Shown here: positions 1 through 8,011 of the stretch, piece after piece
How the letters are laid out: each line of letters starts with the position of its first letter
Position numbering within the stretch: position 1 is the stretch's first letter
NCBI GenBank assembly: GCA_023705905.1
Contig: BPTK01000007.1
Span: 1-41,666, forward strand
DNA length: 41,666 nucleotides
Direction of reading: 5' to 3'
Origin: Candidatus Heimdallarchaeota archaeon
GTDB lineage: Archaea > Asgardarchaeota > Heimdallarchaeia > Heimdallarchaeales > Heimdallarchaeaceae
Program-made: the position numbers and the translations under genes
Notes under the pieces: generated by a model
Told to the model about the DNA's origin: nothing
The model's input: the letters and a program-made list of their open reading frames with translations, nothing else
Database searches by the model: none

Positions 1-76
1 CAAAAATAGAAGATATTTCACCCTTAGAATTAAGAAGTAAATATTTAAAATCCTCTTTAGAAAATTTTGCAAACAT
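1..76 (-). CDS. winged-helix regulator paralogue, N-terminal fragment (cut by window edge)
   Basis: The start codon is the ATG whose complement lies at 74-76, and the gene runs off the left edge, leaving about 25 codons. The visible protein (MFAKFSKEDFKYLLL...) matches the first 25 residues of the complete gene at 296-751 with two differences and no gap. It is therefore the downstream member of a tandem duplicate pair on the same strand. It is very likely the same kind of DNA-binding protein, but the remainder is outside the window. Confidence 0.7.
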   Translation of the reverse strand, partial: MFAKFSKEDFKYLLLNSKGEISSIF

Positions 77-103
77 TTTATTCCTACTTAATTAAACCAA
101 AGT

Positions 104-118
104 GAATTATTTAAACAT
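104..118 (-). promoter_or_regulatory. TATA-type promoter of the leftmost wHTH paralogue
   Basis: On the minus strand this reads TATGTTTAAATAATTC, an archaeal TATA-like element. It is centred about 36 bp before the start codon at 76, which implies a leader of roughly 10 nt. The same element at the same distance precedes the paralogue at 296-751. Confidence 0.5.
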
Positions 119-295
119 AAGTAAATCTATAGAGATTCTGAAGCTTTTCTAATCTGGAAATGCAAAATCATAATGCTGAAAAATGTAAGCCAATTATAAA
201 ATTAACAAAATCCTTGAAGCATCTGCTATCTGAGGACAAGATAAACTTGTTCAAGACAGACATTTATATTCATCTACTTGTTGAAGAATTATTTT

Positions 296-751
296 TCACC
301 AAGTCCGGTAACGAGAACCCAAAATTATGCCTTTGCCCTTATTCTTTTTTCTCTCTTCCTTGAATTTTGTTAACTCTTTCTTCCCTACTTGTTTAGTTAA
401 GATTTTCTTCATTTTTTCATCTGCAATCTCATTATTGAGAAATGCACCAAAAACTAGCTGAACAGTTATTTTAAGGAATTCTCTACCAGTTTTTGATAGT
501 TGATATCTATCCTTTTTATCTAGTTCAATAATCCTAAAATCCCACAATTTTACAACATAATTTGACAAGATGTTTTTACCAAAATATGAAAACTCTGTTT
601 TTAGTGTGTTATATGTGGCTTTTTCGTAGTACAGGAAAGACAATATATCTAATGCTTCTGGTTCGTCTAGCAAGTCAAAAATAGAAGATATTTCACCCTT
701 AGAATTAAGAAGTAAATATTTAAAATCCTCCTTAGAAAGTTTCCCGAACAT
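296..751 (-). CDS. winged-helix (ArsR-like) DNA-binding protein
   Basis: This is a 151-residue protein. The middle (about residues 25-100) reads as a winged helix. A helix carrying EPEALDILSFLYYE comes first, then a probable recognition helix (FGKNILSNYVVKLWDF). A beta-wing and final helix follow (IIELDKKDRYQLSKTGREFL), typical of archaeal ArsR/PadR-like regulators. The last 40 residues are very basic. I infer a transcription regulator with unknown target. It is the upstream member of a tandem pair (see 1-76) and is divergent from nikR, with a shared 119-bp intergenic region. The overlapping plus-strand ORF at 160-363 is probably spurious. Confidence 0.65.
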   Translation of the reverse strand: MFGKLSKEDFKYLLLNSKGEISSIFDLLDEPEALDILSFLYYEKATYNTLKTEFSYFGKNILSNYVVKLWDFRIIELDKKDRYQLSKTGREFLKITVQLVFGAFLNNEIADEKMKKILTKQVGKKELTKFKEERKKNKGKGIILGSRYRTW

Positions 752-778
752 TTGTAACCTATATATTTATGCTATATT

Positions 779-852
779 GATTTATTTAAACATACTTAAT
801 TCTGAAGTGAAAAAAATAGTATAATAAAGTAGGAAGTTTTTTATGAATTAAG
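779..852. promoter_or_regulatory. divergent control region between wHTH gene and nikR
   Basis: A minus-strand TATA element (TATGTTTAAATAAATC, about 779-794) lies 36 bp before the wHTH start. A perfect 8-bp inverted repeat, CTTAATTC (795-802) and GAATTAAG (845-852), brackets the middle of the region with 42 bp between the arms. It could hold an operator for either regulator. It does not match the GTATGA-type NikR box. Confidence 0.35.
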
Positions 853-870
853 AGTTTCAGTTGTCTGAAC

Positions 871-1296
871 ATGAAATCTGATAAGAAGGAATTAGTTACA
901 CGAACAGGCGTATCCTTTGATCCTGAACTATTAATAAAATTTGACAAATGGATTGAGGAAAAAGGATTTCCAAATAGATCTGAGGCCATCAGATATATCA
1001 TTAGAGAATATCTAGTTAAAACTGATATTGAACAGAATCCTCAGATGGAGGTAGTAGGGACACTTACGTATATTTTTGATAATCATAATTTTGATAGCTC
1101 AGCAAAACTAACAGAACTTCAACATAATAATGATAATCTAATTATTTCCACAATGCATGCTCACGTTTCTCATGAGTTATGTTTAGAGACCACTATTCTA
1201 CGTGGAAAGTATCACGAATTGCAGAAATTTAAAGACGATATCCTTTCTTTCAAAGGAGTACTCACAGGTGACATAGTTATCGCATCAATCAAGTAA
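871..1296 (+). CDS. nikR: nickel-responsive regulator NikR
   Basis: The 141-residue protein has the NikR layout. An N-terminal ribbon-helix-helix DNA-binding domain (about residues 9-50, with VSFDPELLIKFD and NRSEAIRYIIREYL) is followed by an ACT-like nickel-sensing domain. The high-affinity nickel ligands are all present with exact family spacing: His85, His96, His98 and Cys104, corresponding to E. coli His76, His87, His89 and Cys95. NikR forms tetramers and represses nickel uptake or other metal genes when nickel is bound. No nickel transporter or hydrogenase gene lies in this window, so its targets are elsewhere or it may control the divergent neighbour. Confidence 0.93.
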   Translation: MKSDKKELVTRTGVSFDPELLIKFDKWIEEKGFPNRSEAIRYIIREYLVKTDIEQNPQMEVVGTLTYIFDNHNFDSSAKLTELQHNNDNLIISTMHAHVSHELCLETTILRGKYHELQKFKDDILSFKGVLTGDIVIASIK

Positions 1297-1369
1297 CACC
1301 CTTTTACACATCGTAACACTTATTTATTGTTGAAAGAGGCGTTCCCTAAATTTAAGCCGTGCATAAGTA

Positions 1370-2572
1370 ATGATAACTGAAAAAAGTAAAGAAATGATGG
1401 TCAAATCTTTTCAGAAAACTGTTTATAGATACGAGAAAGTTCCAGATGTTGTAATCAAAGGTTCCTTTGGTGTATATTTGCATGTTCCTTTTTGTTTTTC
1501 AAAATGTTCTTTTTGTCCGTTCTATAAAGAAATCTACAATGAAAAGAAGAAAGAACAATATATTTCTGCAATAATTAAGGAAATTGAAGACAGAGGATTG
1601 AAAGGTGAAGCAACATGGTTATACATTGGCGGAGGAACACCAAACACACTAAAGATTCCAGAACTAAAAAAGATAATTAATAAAATTCACGAAAACATTA
1701 CTGTTTCTACCATGGGAATAGAACTTCTCCCTTCAATACTAGATGAGAAGTATCTAGAAGGACTTCATGATATTGGTTTCACCAAAATAAGCGTAGGTGT
1801 AGAAAGCCTATCTGCTGTAACTCTATCTAAAAGTGGAAGAACAGTTACCAAGAAAGAAAAAATCGGAAAAATAATTGAAAAAGCTCAAGAGCTTGGACTT
1901 TGGGTGAATGTGGATTTGATGATAGGGCTTCCAGAACAACGACCTAGTTCATTCCTTCACGACATAGAACAAATTTCCTTACTAAACCCAAATCAAATTA
2001 CAATTTATCCTTTTATGCAAATTGGAGAATTAGCTGTACAACCAAGTTTGTCAGATGAGGATCAATTTGTGTTTATTGAACAGGCTAACGAAATAATGAT
2101 GAAACACGGATACAGTAGAAAGGGGATATGGATTTTTGCTAAAGGGGAAGAAGTGTATGATTCTTCAAGAGATGAGTTAGTTGAAGATTATTTTGGATTT
2201 GGACCAGCAGCTTTCTCAACATATGGTTCATGGAAAGTTGTTAATCCTGAGCTGGATATATATTTACAAAACTTCGAGACTAACAAGAAAAAGGCACTTG
2301 TCGCATTAAAAGATAAATCTAGTGACGATTGGCGAAAGTTTGCAAGAATGCTTTATGATTTGAAAGGAACTATTGATGGTGAGGTAAACTGTGGAATCAA
2401 ATTCTTTGTATCTGTACTGAAATTGATGGGATATATTAAGAACAATACAATGTCAAAAAAAGGCATAATGTTTACCCACAAAATCACTAAAACAGTTGTT
2501 GAAACATTACCATACCCATTACAAAATACGCACTATGTTGAAAATTATGAAGAATATCTAGAAAACAAGTAG
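1370..2572 (+). CDS. HemN/HemW-family radical SAM protein
   Basis: This 400-residue protein has the radical SAM cysteine motif CFSKCSFC (Cys42, Cys46, Cys49) inside the HemN-type context YLHVPFC. A GGGTPN segment follows near residue 86, and VGVESLS and DLMIGLP segments come later in the barrel. These define the coproporphyrinogen dehydrogenase/HemW family, which also includes haem chaperones and HutW/ChuW haem-degrading enzymes. The C-terminal 150 residues are not clearly a HemN C-terminal domain. The exact reaction cannot be assigned, and no haem biosynthesis gene is adjacent. It lies 73 bp downstream of nikR on the same strand, so co-regulation by nickel is possible but unproven. Confidence 0.75.
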   Translation: MITEKSKEMMVKSFQKTVYRYEKVPDVVIKGSFGVYLHVPFCFSKCSFCPFYKEIYNEKKKEQYISAIIKEIEDRGLKGEATWLYIGGGTPNTLKIPELKKIINKIHENITVSTMGIELLPSILDEKYLEGLHDIGFTKISVGVESLSAVTLSKSGRTVTKKEKIGKIIEKAQELGLWVNVDLMIGLPEQRPSSFLHDIEQISLLNPNQITIYPFMQIGELAVQPSLSDEDQFVFIEQANEIMMKHGYSRKGIWIFAKGEEVYDSSRDELVEDYFGFGPAAFSTYGSWKVVNPELDIYLQNFETNKKKALVALKDKSSDDWRKFARMLYDLKGTIDGEVNCGIKFFVSVLKLMGYIKNNTMSKKGIMFTHKITKTVVETLPYPLQNTHYVENYEEYLENK

Positions 2573-2646
2573 TCAAGATTGTCTTCTCTGAGTTCTTTAT
2601 ATTATACTACAGAAATATAGTGTTGAACATGTGTTGAGATTTTTAA

Positions 2647-2850
2647 AGCTGTGAAGAAGTTCAATATTCTTCTAAGAGTAAATATATAGCAAGTGATATT
2701 AGGAGTAATGATTCACAAACTGAATCTGAAATAAGATCTTTTTTTGATGGCTTTGTTGAAGCATACCCTAAAGATGACCTAGATAGATATCTAAATCTTT
2801 TTTCACAAGATGAAAATCTTGTTATGTTTGGTTTGATGAAAAATGTCTAA
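2647..2850 (+). pseudogene. SnoaL/NTF2-like gene remnant (N-terminal part only)
   Basis: An open frame without a usable ATG, GTG or TTG start encodes ...SEIRSFFDGFVEAYPKDDLDRYL followed by SQDENLVMFG. This resembles the first helix pair and first strand of SnoaL_3/DUF4440-type NTF2-like domains, in which an acidic helix is followed by Asp-Leu-Asp and a 'D-x-x-V-x-x-G' strand. The frame ends at TAA 2848-2850, and the domain is broken near 2820, where a different gene tail begins. I infer a degraded gene fragment. Confidence 0.5.
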
Positions 2851-3050
2851 AAGGCAATTTTTGGGATGATTATTCTGGAGAAGGAGCTTATGAAATATTT
2901 GGTTCTGCCAATTCTACAGACCCCTATCCTCTCTTAGAAATTCCTGTTTACATTGAACCGAATTATTTTGCATACTATTTCTCCGCAATCCTCATAGTTC
3001 CTTTAGTGACTTTTACTATGATTAAACTCATTTCAAAAAAGAAAAAGTAA
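2817..3050 (+). pseudogene. truncated C-terminal tail of a NosD-like surface protein
   Basis: In the frame ending at TAA 3048-3050 the sequence encodes WFDEKCLKGNFWDDYSG, then TDPYPLLEIPVYIEPNYFAYYF, a membrane segment and a KKKK tail. It aligns with the end of the intact protein at 3145-4962 (WFEESSREGNFYSDWSG, TDPYPLSEPAVYTEPNYFAIYF). An in-frame stop at 2811 and the absence of any beta-helix sequence upstream show that only the tail survives, joined to the SnoaL-like fragment. It is a deletion or recombination remnant of a second copy of the neighbouring gene. Confidence 0.75.
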
Positions 3051-3144
3051 ACAACAAGGTTGTATCACTTAGATTCAGAGAAATCTTTTTTCATTATAAT
3101 GAAAAAGACTTATTAATTCTTGTGACTTCTATTTACTGATATTC

Positions 3145-4962
3145 TTGAGACTAAAACACTTAATTTTGGTTCTTTTATTTTTTACACCAGTAGTGTTTAA
3201 ACACTCATCAAATATCTCATATGGTTTGGAACTATCTGAACCCATTGAAGTTACTGAAGTTCCTAGATCAAAATTTGCATTTAGTATAGTTAAAAAGGAA
3301 GCAGAACTGAACTATGTAACTCATTCTCCTATCACAATTCTTTCTGACGATGATTTCGGAAACTATAGTTTTCCAGGACTTGGAACTAATACTGAACCTT
3401 ACATCATAACGAACTTGAATATAACAACTTCAAACACATCAGCTATTTTTATTGCCAATACAACAAGATCTTTTATCATAACAAGCTGTTTTCTGAGTGC
3501 GATTAATTTTGGTATTTATCTATTCAATGTATCAACTGAAATTTGTCTGATAGAGAGTAATAATTGCACAGCAAACATATTTGGGATTTGGGGGAAGTAT
3601 ACCAATGATATCCAAATCATGAACAACACCTGCTCAAACAATGACATGAACGGAATTCTTCTGAAAGAGTGTCATGGATGCATTGTAGAAGAAAATACTA
3701 TCGAATGGAACTCAGATGTAGGAATTTATCTTGAAAATTGTATGGGTTCTCAGTTAGAAGATAACATTGTAATCGAAAATGGTAGGTGGGGAGGAATACA
3801 AATTCGCTATTCCAACAATTCAAGAGTAAATGGTAATATTTGTATTAACAATCGTTATACCGGTATTTATTGTCAAAGTTCAAATGGATCTATAATCGAA
3901 CAAAATTATGCATACAGTAATAATGGATGGAACGGAATAGTTGTGACAAATTCCTATAGTGTTACAGTCTTAAATAATTCTGCTATATCTAGTATTTCAT
4001 CACTAACTGTTCATCTTTCTCCAGAAATAACTATAGTCCAGAACAATTTGTTCATTACAGGTTTATATTTATCTGACGATTACTATGAGAATTATCTGGA
4101 GTATGAAATTCACGATAATTTTGTAAATGATTATAAACTAGGATTCTTTCTTGGACTAAAACGAACCGATTTAACAGAACCCATATATGGTCAGGTTATC
4201 ATAGTTAATGGTTATAAAATCGGAATCAGGAACCAACTCAGTACTCCAGATTTCTGTGGAGTCACTTTATTCAACTGTAAGAAAATTATCATTTCCGATT
4301 TTAAACTAATTGCATATAATCACACAACCAGATATGCCATCAAGATTGTAAGCAGTAGAGATGTTGAAGTGAGTAATATAATCTGCAAGAACTGGAGAGT
4401 GGGAATAAGAGTATATAAGAGTGAACACATAGTAATAAGATCAAATCTAGTTGAGAATAGTCGATACTCAGGTATCATGGTACTGCACTCAAATTCAATT
4501 TCACTAATTAACAATACGATTATAGAGAATACAGGTGGAGGGATTGTGTTTTATAATTCTGATGAGTGTGAGATAAGTTATAATAACATTGTTAGGAATA
4601 ATAGGTATTATGAACCTGGATTGAGATTAGATTCGTCTGACCATAATATCATCCATCACAATAATTTCCTTGAAAATGATTTGGATGGATCAGATCAAGC
4701 AATGGACTTTGGAGATACCGAAAACACCTGGTTTGAAGAATCATCCAGAGAAGGAAACTTTTATTCAGACTGGTCTGGTTCAGGTCCTTATTCCATCAAG
4801 AGTTGGACAAATGTTACCGACCCTTATCCCCTCTCTGAACCTGCGGTCTATACTGAACCAAATTACTTTGCAATCTACTTCTCTGTTATTCTCATATTTC
4901 CAATTGTTGTCACTGTGGTAATCCAACTAAGAACCAGAAGTAAGAATTTGTCAAGAATTTAG
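3145..4962 (+). CDS. NosD-like right-handed beta-helix surface protein
   Basis: The 605-residue protein starts at a TTG with a positively charged and hydrophobic signal peptide (RLKHLILVLLFFTPVVF). The body consists of PbH1-type repeats rich in N-N-x-x and G-I-x-L units (for example NGILLKECHGCIVEENTIEWN), typical of the NosD/periplasmic copper-binding and carbohydrate-binding parallel beta-helix family. A final membrane helix (about residues 572-595, YFAIYFSVILIFPIVVTVV) and a short basic tail anchor it, so most of the protein lies outside the cell. Many N-x-S/T sequons fit surface glycosylation. The function may be adhesion or polysaccharide binding, and no catalytic residues can be named. 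Remnants of a sister copy lie just upstream. Confidence 0.8.
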   Translation: MRLKHLILVLLFFTPVVFKHSSNISYGLELSEPIEVTEVPRSKFAFSIVKKEAELNYVTHSPITILSDDDFGNYSFPGLGTNTEPYIITNLNITTSNTSAIFIANTTRSFIITSCFLSAINFGIYLFNVSTEICLIESNNCTANIFGIWGKYTNDIQIMNNTCSNNDMNGILLKECHGCIVEENTIEWNSDVGIYLENCMGSQLEDNIVIENGRWGGIQIRYSNNSRVNGNICINNRYTGIYCQSSNGSIIEQNYAYSNNGWNGIVVTNSYSVTVLNNSAISSISSLTVHLSPEITIVQNNLFITGLYLSDDYYENYLEYEIHDNFVNDYKLGFFLGLKRTDLTEPIYGQVIIVNGYKIGIRNQLSTPDFCGVTLFNCKKIIISDFKLIAYNHTTRYAIKIVSSRDVEVSNIICKNWRVGIRVYKSEHIVIRSNLVENSRYSGIMVLHSNSISLINNTIIENTGGGIVFYNSDECEISYNNIVRNNRYYEPGLRLDSSDHNIIHHNNFLENDLDGSDQAMDFGDTENTWFEESSREGNFYSDWSGSGPYSIKSWTNVTDPYPLSEPAVYTEPNYFAIYFSVILIFPIVVTVVIQLRTRSKNLSRI

Positions 4963-5009
4963 CTATAAATTCTCTATTGTACGGAAAAAGTATTTCAATG
5001 CTAGTGTGA

Positions 5010-5969
5010 ATGTTAACAGTAATGAGAGAGCAGCAGATAGAGGACATTGAAGCATTTCTAGATAAGGTTCAAGAGTTCTACCATAATGGAAATCTGAAGA
5101 AAGCTACAGAATTATTAGAGAAAGGCGAAACAGTCGTACTTGAGGAAGGGTTTGAGGAATATCTCAAGATACAATTTTACTTATTATATTGTGAGGTTCT
5201 AGTTGTTGAGATTCTGATGGAAGATAGTAGTTTTGATTTAGTTTCGGAAAAACTTCTAATTTGTCAGAAACTCATTCAAGAAGCTCAATCAGTGGAATGT
5301 GCTCGATTAAATATTCAATATGCTATAGCCTGGGATTACAAACAGGTTTCAACTCCCGAAGATAAAATTGTCAACCTTAATGTAGCAATCGACTATATTA
5401 TCAAAGCAATTGAGATATTAGAGGTAGTTAAGAACACAAAGTACCTAAGCATGGCATACTTCTATCGTGGTTTATTTTTTGAGAGAGGGGAGCTATTTGA
5501 AGAAGCAAGTATGTGGTATAATAATTCATACTATTTAGCTAAAAACACCAACAATCCAATAGAGATGTCCTTTGCCGGAAGACACTTAGGGTTTTTAGAA
5601 CTAAGAAAGGGAGAACTAGATAAGGCCGAAAAATTCTTGGTGGAGTCATTAAAACTTAGAGATGAAGCAGGATTTAAAATTGGGGTTCCTTTCTCAATCC
5701 TTAGCCTTGGTGACTTACATATAAAAAAGAAAGATTATCAAAAAGCGATGGAATTCTATAAATCGGGATATGAAGCCGCGTTAAAAATAGGAGTTAAAAT
5801 GGCACAGGCAATAGGATCCATCTCGATTGGTAGAACCTTCATTAGATTGGATCAGTTCGATAAATCAGTTCCCTATTTGGAAAGAGGTATTGAACAAGCA
5901 GAAAAAATAAGCAATCAAGACTTGGCATCTTGGGCTAGAAAAACACTTGAAACTAAAAGTGTTGAATAA
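5010..5969 (+). CDS. tetratricopeptide-repeat protein
   Basis: This is a 319-residue, entirely helical protein. From about residue 145 onwards it contains several TPR units with the usual small and aromatic spacing (LSMAYFYRGLFFERGELFEEA, RHLGFLELRKGELDKAEKFL, SLGDLHIKKKDYQKAMEFY, and SISIGRTFIRLDQFDKSVPYLERG). The N-terminal part is a less regular helical array. TPR proteins are scaffolds for protein-protein contacts, and the partner is unknown. Two starts are possible, ATG 5010 and ATG 5022; I kept the first. It is co-directional with the flavoproteins that follow, but 97 bp and a TATA-like sequence separate them, so they are probably separate transcription units. Confidence 0.8.
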   Translation: MLTVMREQQIEDIEAFLDKVQEFYHNGNLKKATELLEKGETVVLEEGFEEYLKIQFYLLYCEVLVVEILMEDSSFDLVSEKLLICQKLIQEAQSVECARLNIQYAIAWDYKQVSTPEDKIVNLNVAIDYIIKAIEILEVVKNTKYLSMAYFYRGLFFERGELFEEASMWYNNSYYLAKNTNNPIEMSFAGRHLGFLELRKGELDKAEKFLVESLKLRDEAGFKIGVPFSILSLGDLHIKKKDYQKAMEFYKSGYEAALKIGVKMAQAIGSISIGRTFIRLDQFDKSVPYLERGIEQAEKISNQDLASWARKTLETKSVE

Positions 5970-6066
5970 CGAAACAGATTCTTCATAAAGATAAGCAATC
6001 AATTAACTACGAATGATAGAACTTCTTTTGCATAGATATTTATAGAAAAAAATCTACCGATAATTA

Positions 6067-6636
6067 ATGAGTTACATAATTTTAAATGGAATGAGTTCCG
6101 ATGACGAATTCATTCCTAAAGTAAACCAGATAATCTCTGAAGAATTCCAGCAAAAAGATATCAGAGGAGACACTATCATTCTTCATGATAAAGAGATTAA
6201 ACCTTGCTTGGGTTGTTTCAAGTGTTGGGTTCAAACACCTGGAATTTGCATTATTGATGATTTTGGAAGAGAAACTGCCAAGAAGATGATTCAATCAGAT
6301 ATTCTGGTTTATCTTACTCCTATCACTTACGGGGGCTATTCTGCCGAACTGAAAAAAGCTGTTGATAGATCATTGGGCTTAATTTCACCTTTTTTCCGTG
6401 TTCATGAGAACGAAATTCATCATGAGATGCGATATGATAAATATCCGAATCTAGTAGTAGTCGGGATTTTAGATAAACCTAATCCTAACCAAGAAGAGAT
6501 CTTTACTACATTAGTTAAAAGGAATGTACTTAATCTCTTCTGTCCAAAATACTCAACTCAAGTAATTTATGCAGATGATGATGAAATTACGATCAAGAAG
6601 AAAATTGAGGAAAGCCTAAGAGAGGTTGGTGCATAA
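6067..6636 (+). CDS. flavodoxin-fold oxidoreductase with compact cysteine motif
   Basis: The 189-residue protein has a flavodoxin-like fold: strand 1 (SYIILNGMS), an FMN-site segment (YLTPITYGGYSAELKKAVDRS) and a late strand. A compact cysteine motif, Cys47-x2-Cys50-x2-Cys53-x7-Cys61, sits after the second strand. It resembles the cluster-binding motif of archaeal iron-sulfur flavoproteins (Isf) and the 'CxGCxxCW' motif of FMN-reductase relatives. It probably moves electrons using FMN, and a [4Fe-4S] cluster is possible. The stop codon is one base before the ATG of the next flavodoxin-fold gene, so the two form an operon and may act as a pair. A TATA-like TTTATAG lies about 30 bp upstream. 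Confidence 0.75.
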   Translation: MSYIILNGMSSDDEFIPKVNQIISEEFQQKDIRGDTIILHDKEIKPCLGCFKCWVQTPGICIIDDFGRETAKKMIQSDILVYLTPITYGGYSAELKKAVDRSLGLISPFFRVHENEIHHEMRYDKYPNLVVVGILDKPNPNQEEIFTTLVKRNVLNLFCPKYSTQVIYADDDEITIKKKIEESLREVGA

Positions 6637-6637
6637 T

Positions 6638-7366
6638 ATGAGTAAGCAATTAACATTTCTAATGTGCAGTCCAAGAGGAGATAAAAGTGCCTCTCACACG
6701 ATTGGTTCATATGTAGTAAGTTTATTTGAAGAGAAAAATATCGTTGTGAAGACCTTTGAAGTATACAAGACACTAAGGAAACAAGAAAGAATAGAAGAAA
6801 TGATCAAATCCATAGATGAATGTGATATCATCTTACTTTCATCCCCACTTTACATAGATCAGGCACCATATATGACCATTAAACTAATGGATATCATATC
6901 AGAAACTTTCAAACAAAGTAAGATTCAAAACAAGACTCGCCACCTTTTTGCAATTTCGAATGCTGGTTTTCTTGAATATTATCATAATAATTTAGCTTTG
7001 AAAATATATGAGCAATTTGCAATACAAAACGAACTGATTTGGGCTGGCGGATTACCAATTGGCGCTGCTGGCACATATGCAACCTATCCCATTCCAGAAT
7101 CCTTGAAGATGTTGGCACAGTTACCAGAGGATGATCATAGGCAGGAAATTTATCACAAACCTACAAAAATTCTTGATAGTGTTATAAAAACTTCAGTAGA
7201 TCACTTGAGCAAAGGAGAAATTGTCCCTAAGGATGAACTTCAAAAACTTGAATTCATTCCTATGCCTTTAGAAGCATATGTTGAGGGTGGGAAGAAGGGA
7301 TGGCTAGAAGCAGCAGAAGAACTCGGAACTGCAGATAAACTGCGAGACAAACCCTATGAAAGATGA
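6638..7366 (+). CDS. NAD(P)H-dependent FMN reductase-like flavoprotein
   Basis: This 242-residue protein begins at ATG 6638, preferred over the track's TTG at 6626 because GAGGT lies about 12 nt upstream and the gene then abuts its neighbour. The N-terminus (LTFLMCSPRGDKSASHTIGSYV) is the flavodoxin_2/FMN_red phosphate-binding strand-loop-helix. LLSSPLYIDQAPYMTIKLMD is the second flavin loop. Unlike its operon partner it has no cysteine cluster. About 80 extra C-terminal residues follow the fold. I infer a cytosolic flavin-dependent redox enzyme working with the product of the preceding gene; the substrate is unknown. Confidence 0.7.
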   Translation: MSKQLTFLMCSPRGDKSASHTIGSYVVSLFEEKNIVVKTFEVYKTLRKQERIEEMIKSIDECDIILLSSPLYIDQAPYMTIKLMDIISETFKQSKIQNKTRHLFAISNAGFLEYYHNNLALKIYEQFAIQNELIWAGGLPIGAAGTYATYPIPESLKMLAQLPEDDHRQEIYHKPTKILDSVIKTSVDHLSKGEIVPKDELQKLEFIPMPLEAYVEGGKKGWLEAAEELGTADKLRDKPYER

Positions 7367-7438
7367 ACAAGAAAATTACAAAACAGGGGAATTAAGAATC
7401 TAAGAAAGAAATATTAAGCCTATGTCCAATGTGTTCCT

Positions 7439-7885
7439 ATGAGTTATCAAATATCCCGAAAGGCGTTAATTGGAGCTCTTTCACTGATTTTTGTTGTAGT
7501 AGCCTCTAGTATTCCTATAACATATTTTGTAACAAGAGATCATTACATAAATGAAATTGATGGGAATCATGTTGTAAAATGGGACTTGGATAAAATCAGA
7601 GTTAACGGTAACTTTTCCACTGGGGAACAAGTTATCTTCACTCTGGAAGTGACTTTTCCAACAGGAGGATATGAGATCTTGCCCCCAACTGTACTATTTC
7701 CAGATTCGCTCCTAGCTCGTGTTCTTTGGATTAAATTGTATGTAATAGAACCAACCGGAATAGTATCTTTAGCTATACAAGAATATTCAGTTCAACAAAT
7801 TGTTATTTTCTCTTTATCTGGCAATTGGACAGTTTATTGTAATAATTTAAGTGTGGATGTTGAGATTGAATCTTGTAATTGTTGA
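7439..7885 (+). CDS. small membrane-anchored extracellular protein, unknown
   Basis: This 148-residue protein has an N-terminal membrane segment (residues about 10-30, LIGALSLIFVVVASSIPITYF). A domain of alternating hydrophobic strands of about 110 residues follows, including an FSTGEQVIFTLEVTFPTGG segment like an immunoglobulin-type beta sandwich. It ends in a cysteine-rich tail (ESCNC), with another Cys in VYCNN, so disulfides are possible. I infer an exported or anchored surface protein. I do not recognise a family. Confidence 0.55.
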   Translation: MSYQISRKALIGALSLIFVVVASSIPITYFVTRDHYINEIDGNHVVKWDLDKIRVNGNFSTGEQVIFTLEVTFPTGGYEILPPTVLFPDSLLARVLWIKLYVIEPTGIVSLAIQEYSVQQIVIFSLSGNWTVYCNNLSVDVEIESCNC

Positions 7886-8011
7886 CTTCGAAAAAACATT
7901 GTATGAGATTCAAGTATAATTCGTTTTCATCTTATGAAACAGCATTTTAATAAATAAGAAGTTTAACTTCAACAAAAACTTAAACACAGCGCTTCTAAGA
8001 GTAGAGTTACT

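Noticed and set aside
160-363. Plus-strand ORF of 67 residues
   Set aside because: It overlaps the minus-strand winged-helix gene, its protein has no recognisable pattern, and no convincing promoter or ribosome-binding site precedes it.
786-1001. Minus-strand ORF of 71 residues over nikR
   Set aside because: It is a shadow of nikR, whose nickel ligands and domain order are unmistakable.
3600-4560. Repeats rich in AATAAT and GGAAT suspected to be a DNA repeat array
   Set aside because: They are protein-level PbH1 beta-helix repeats with diverged DNA, not nucleotide repeats or CRISPR.
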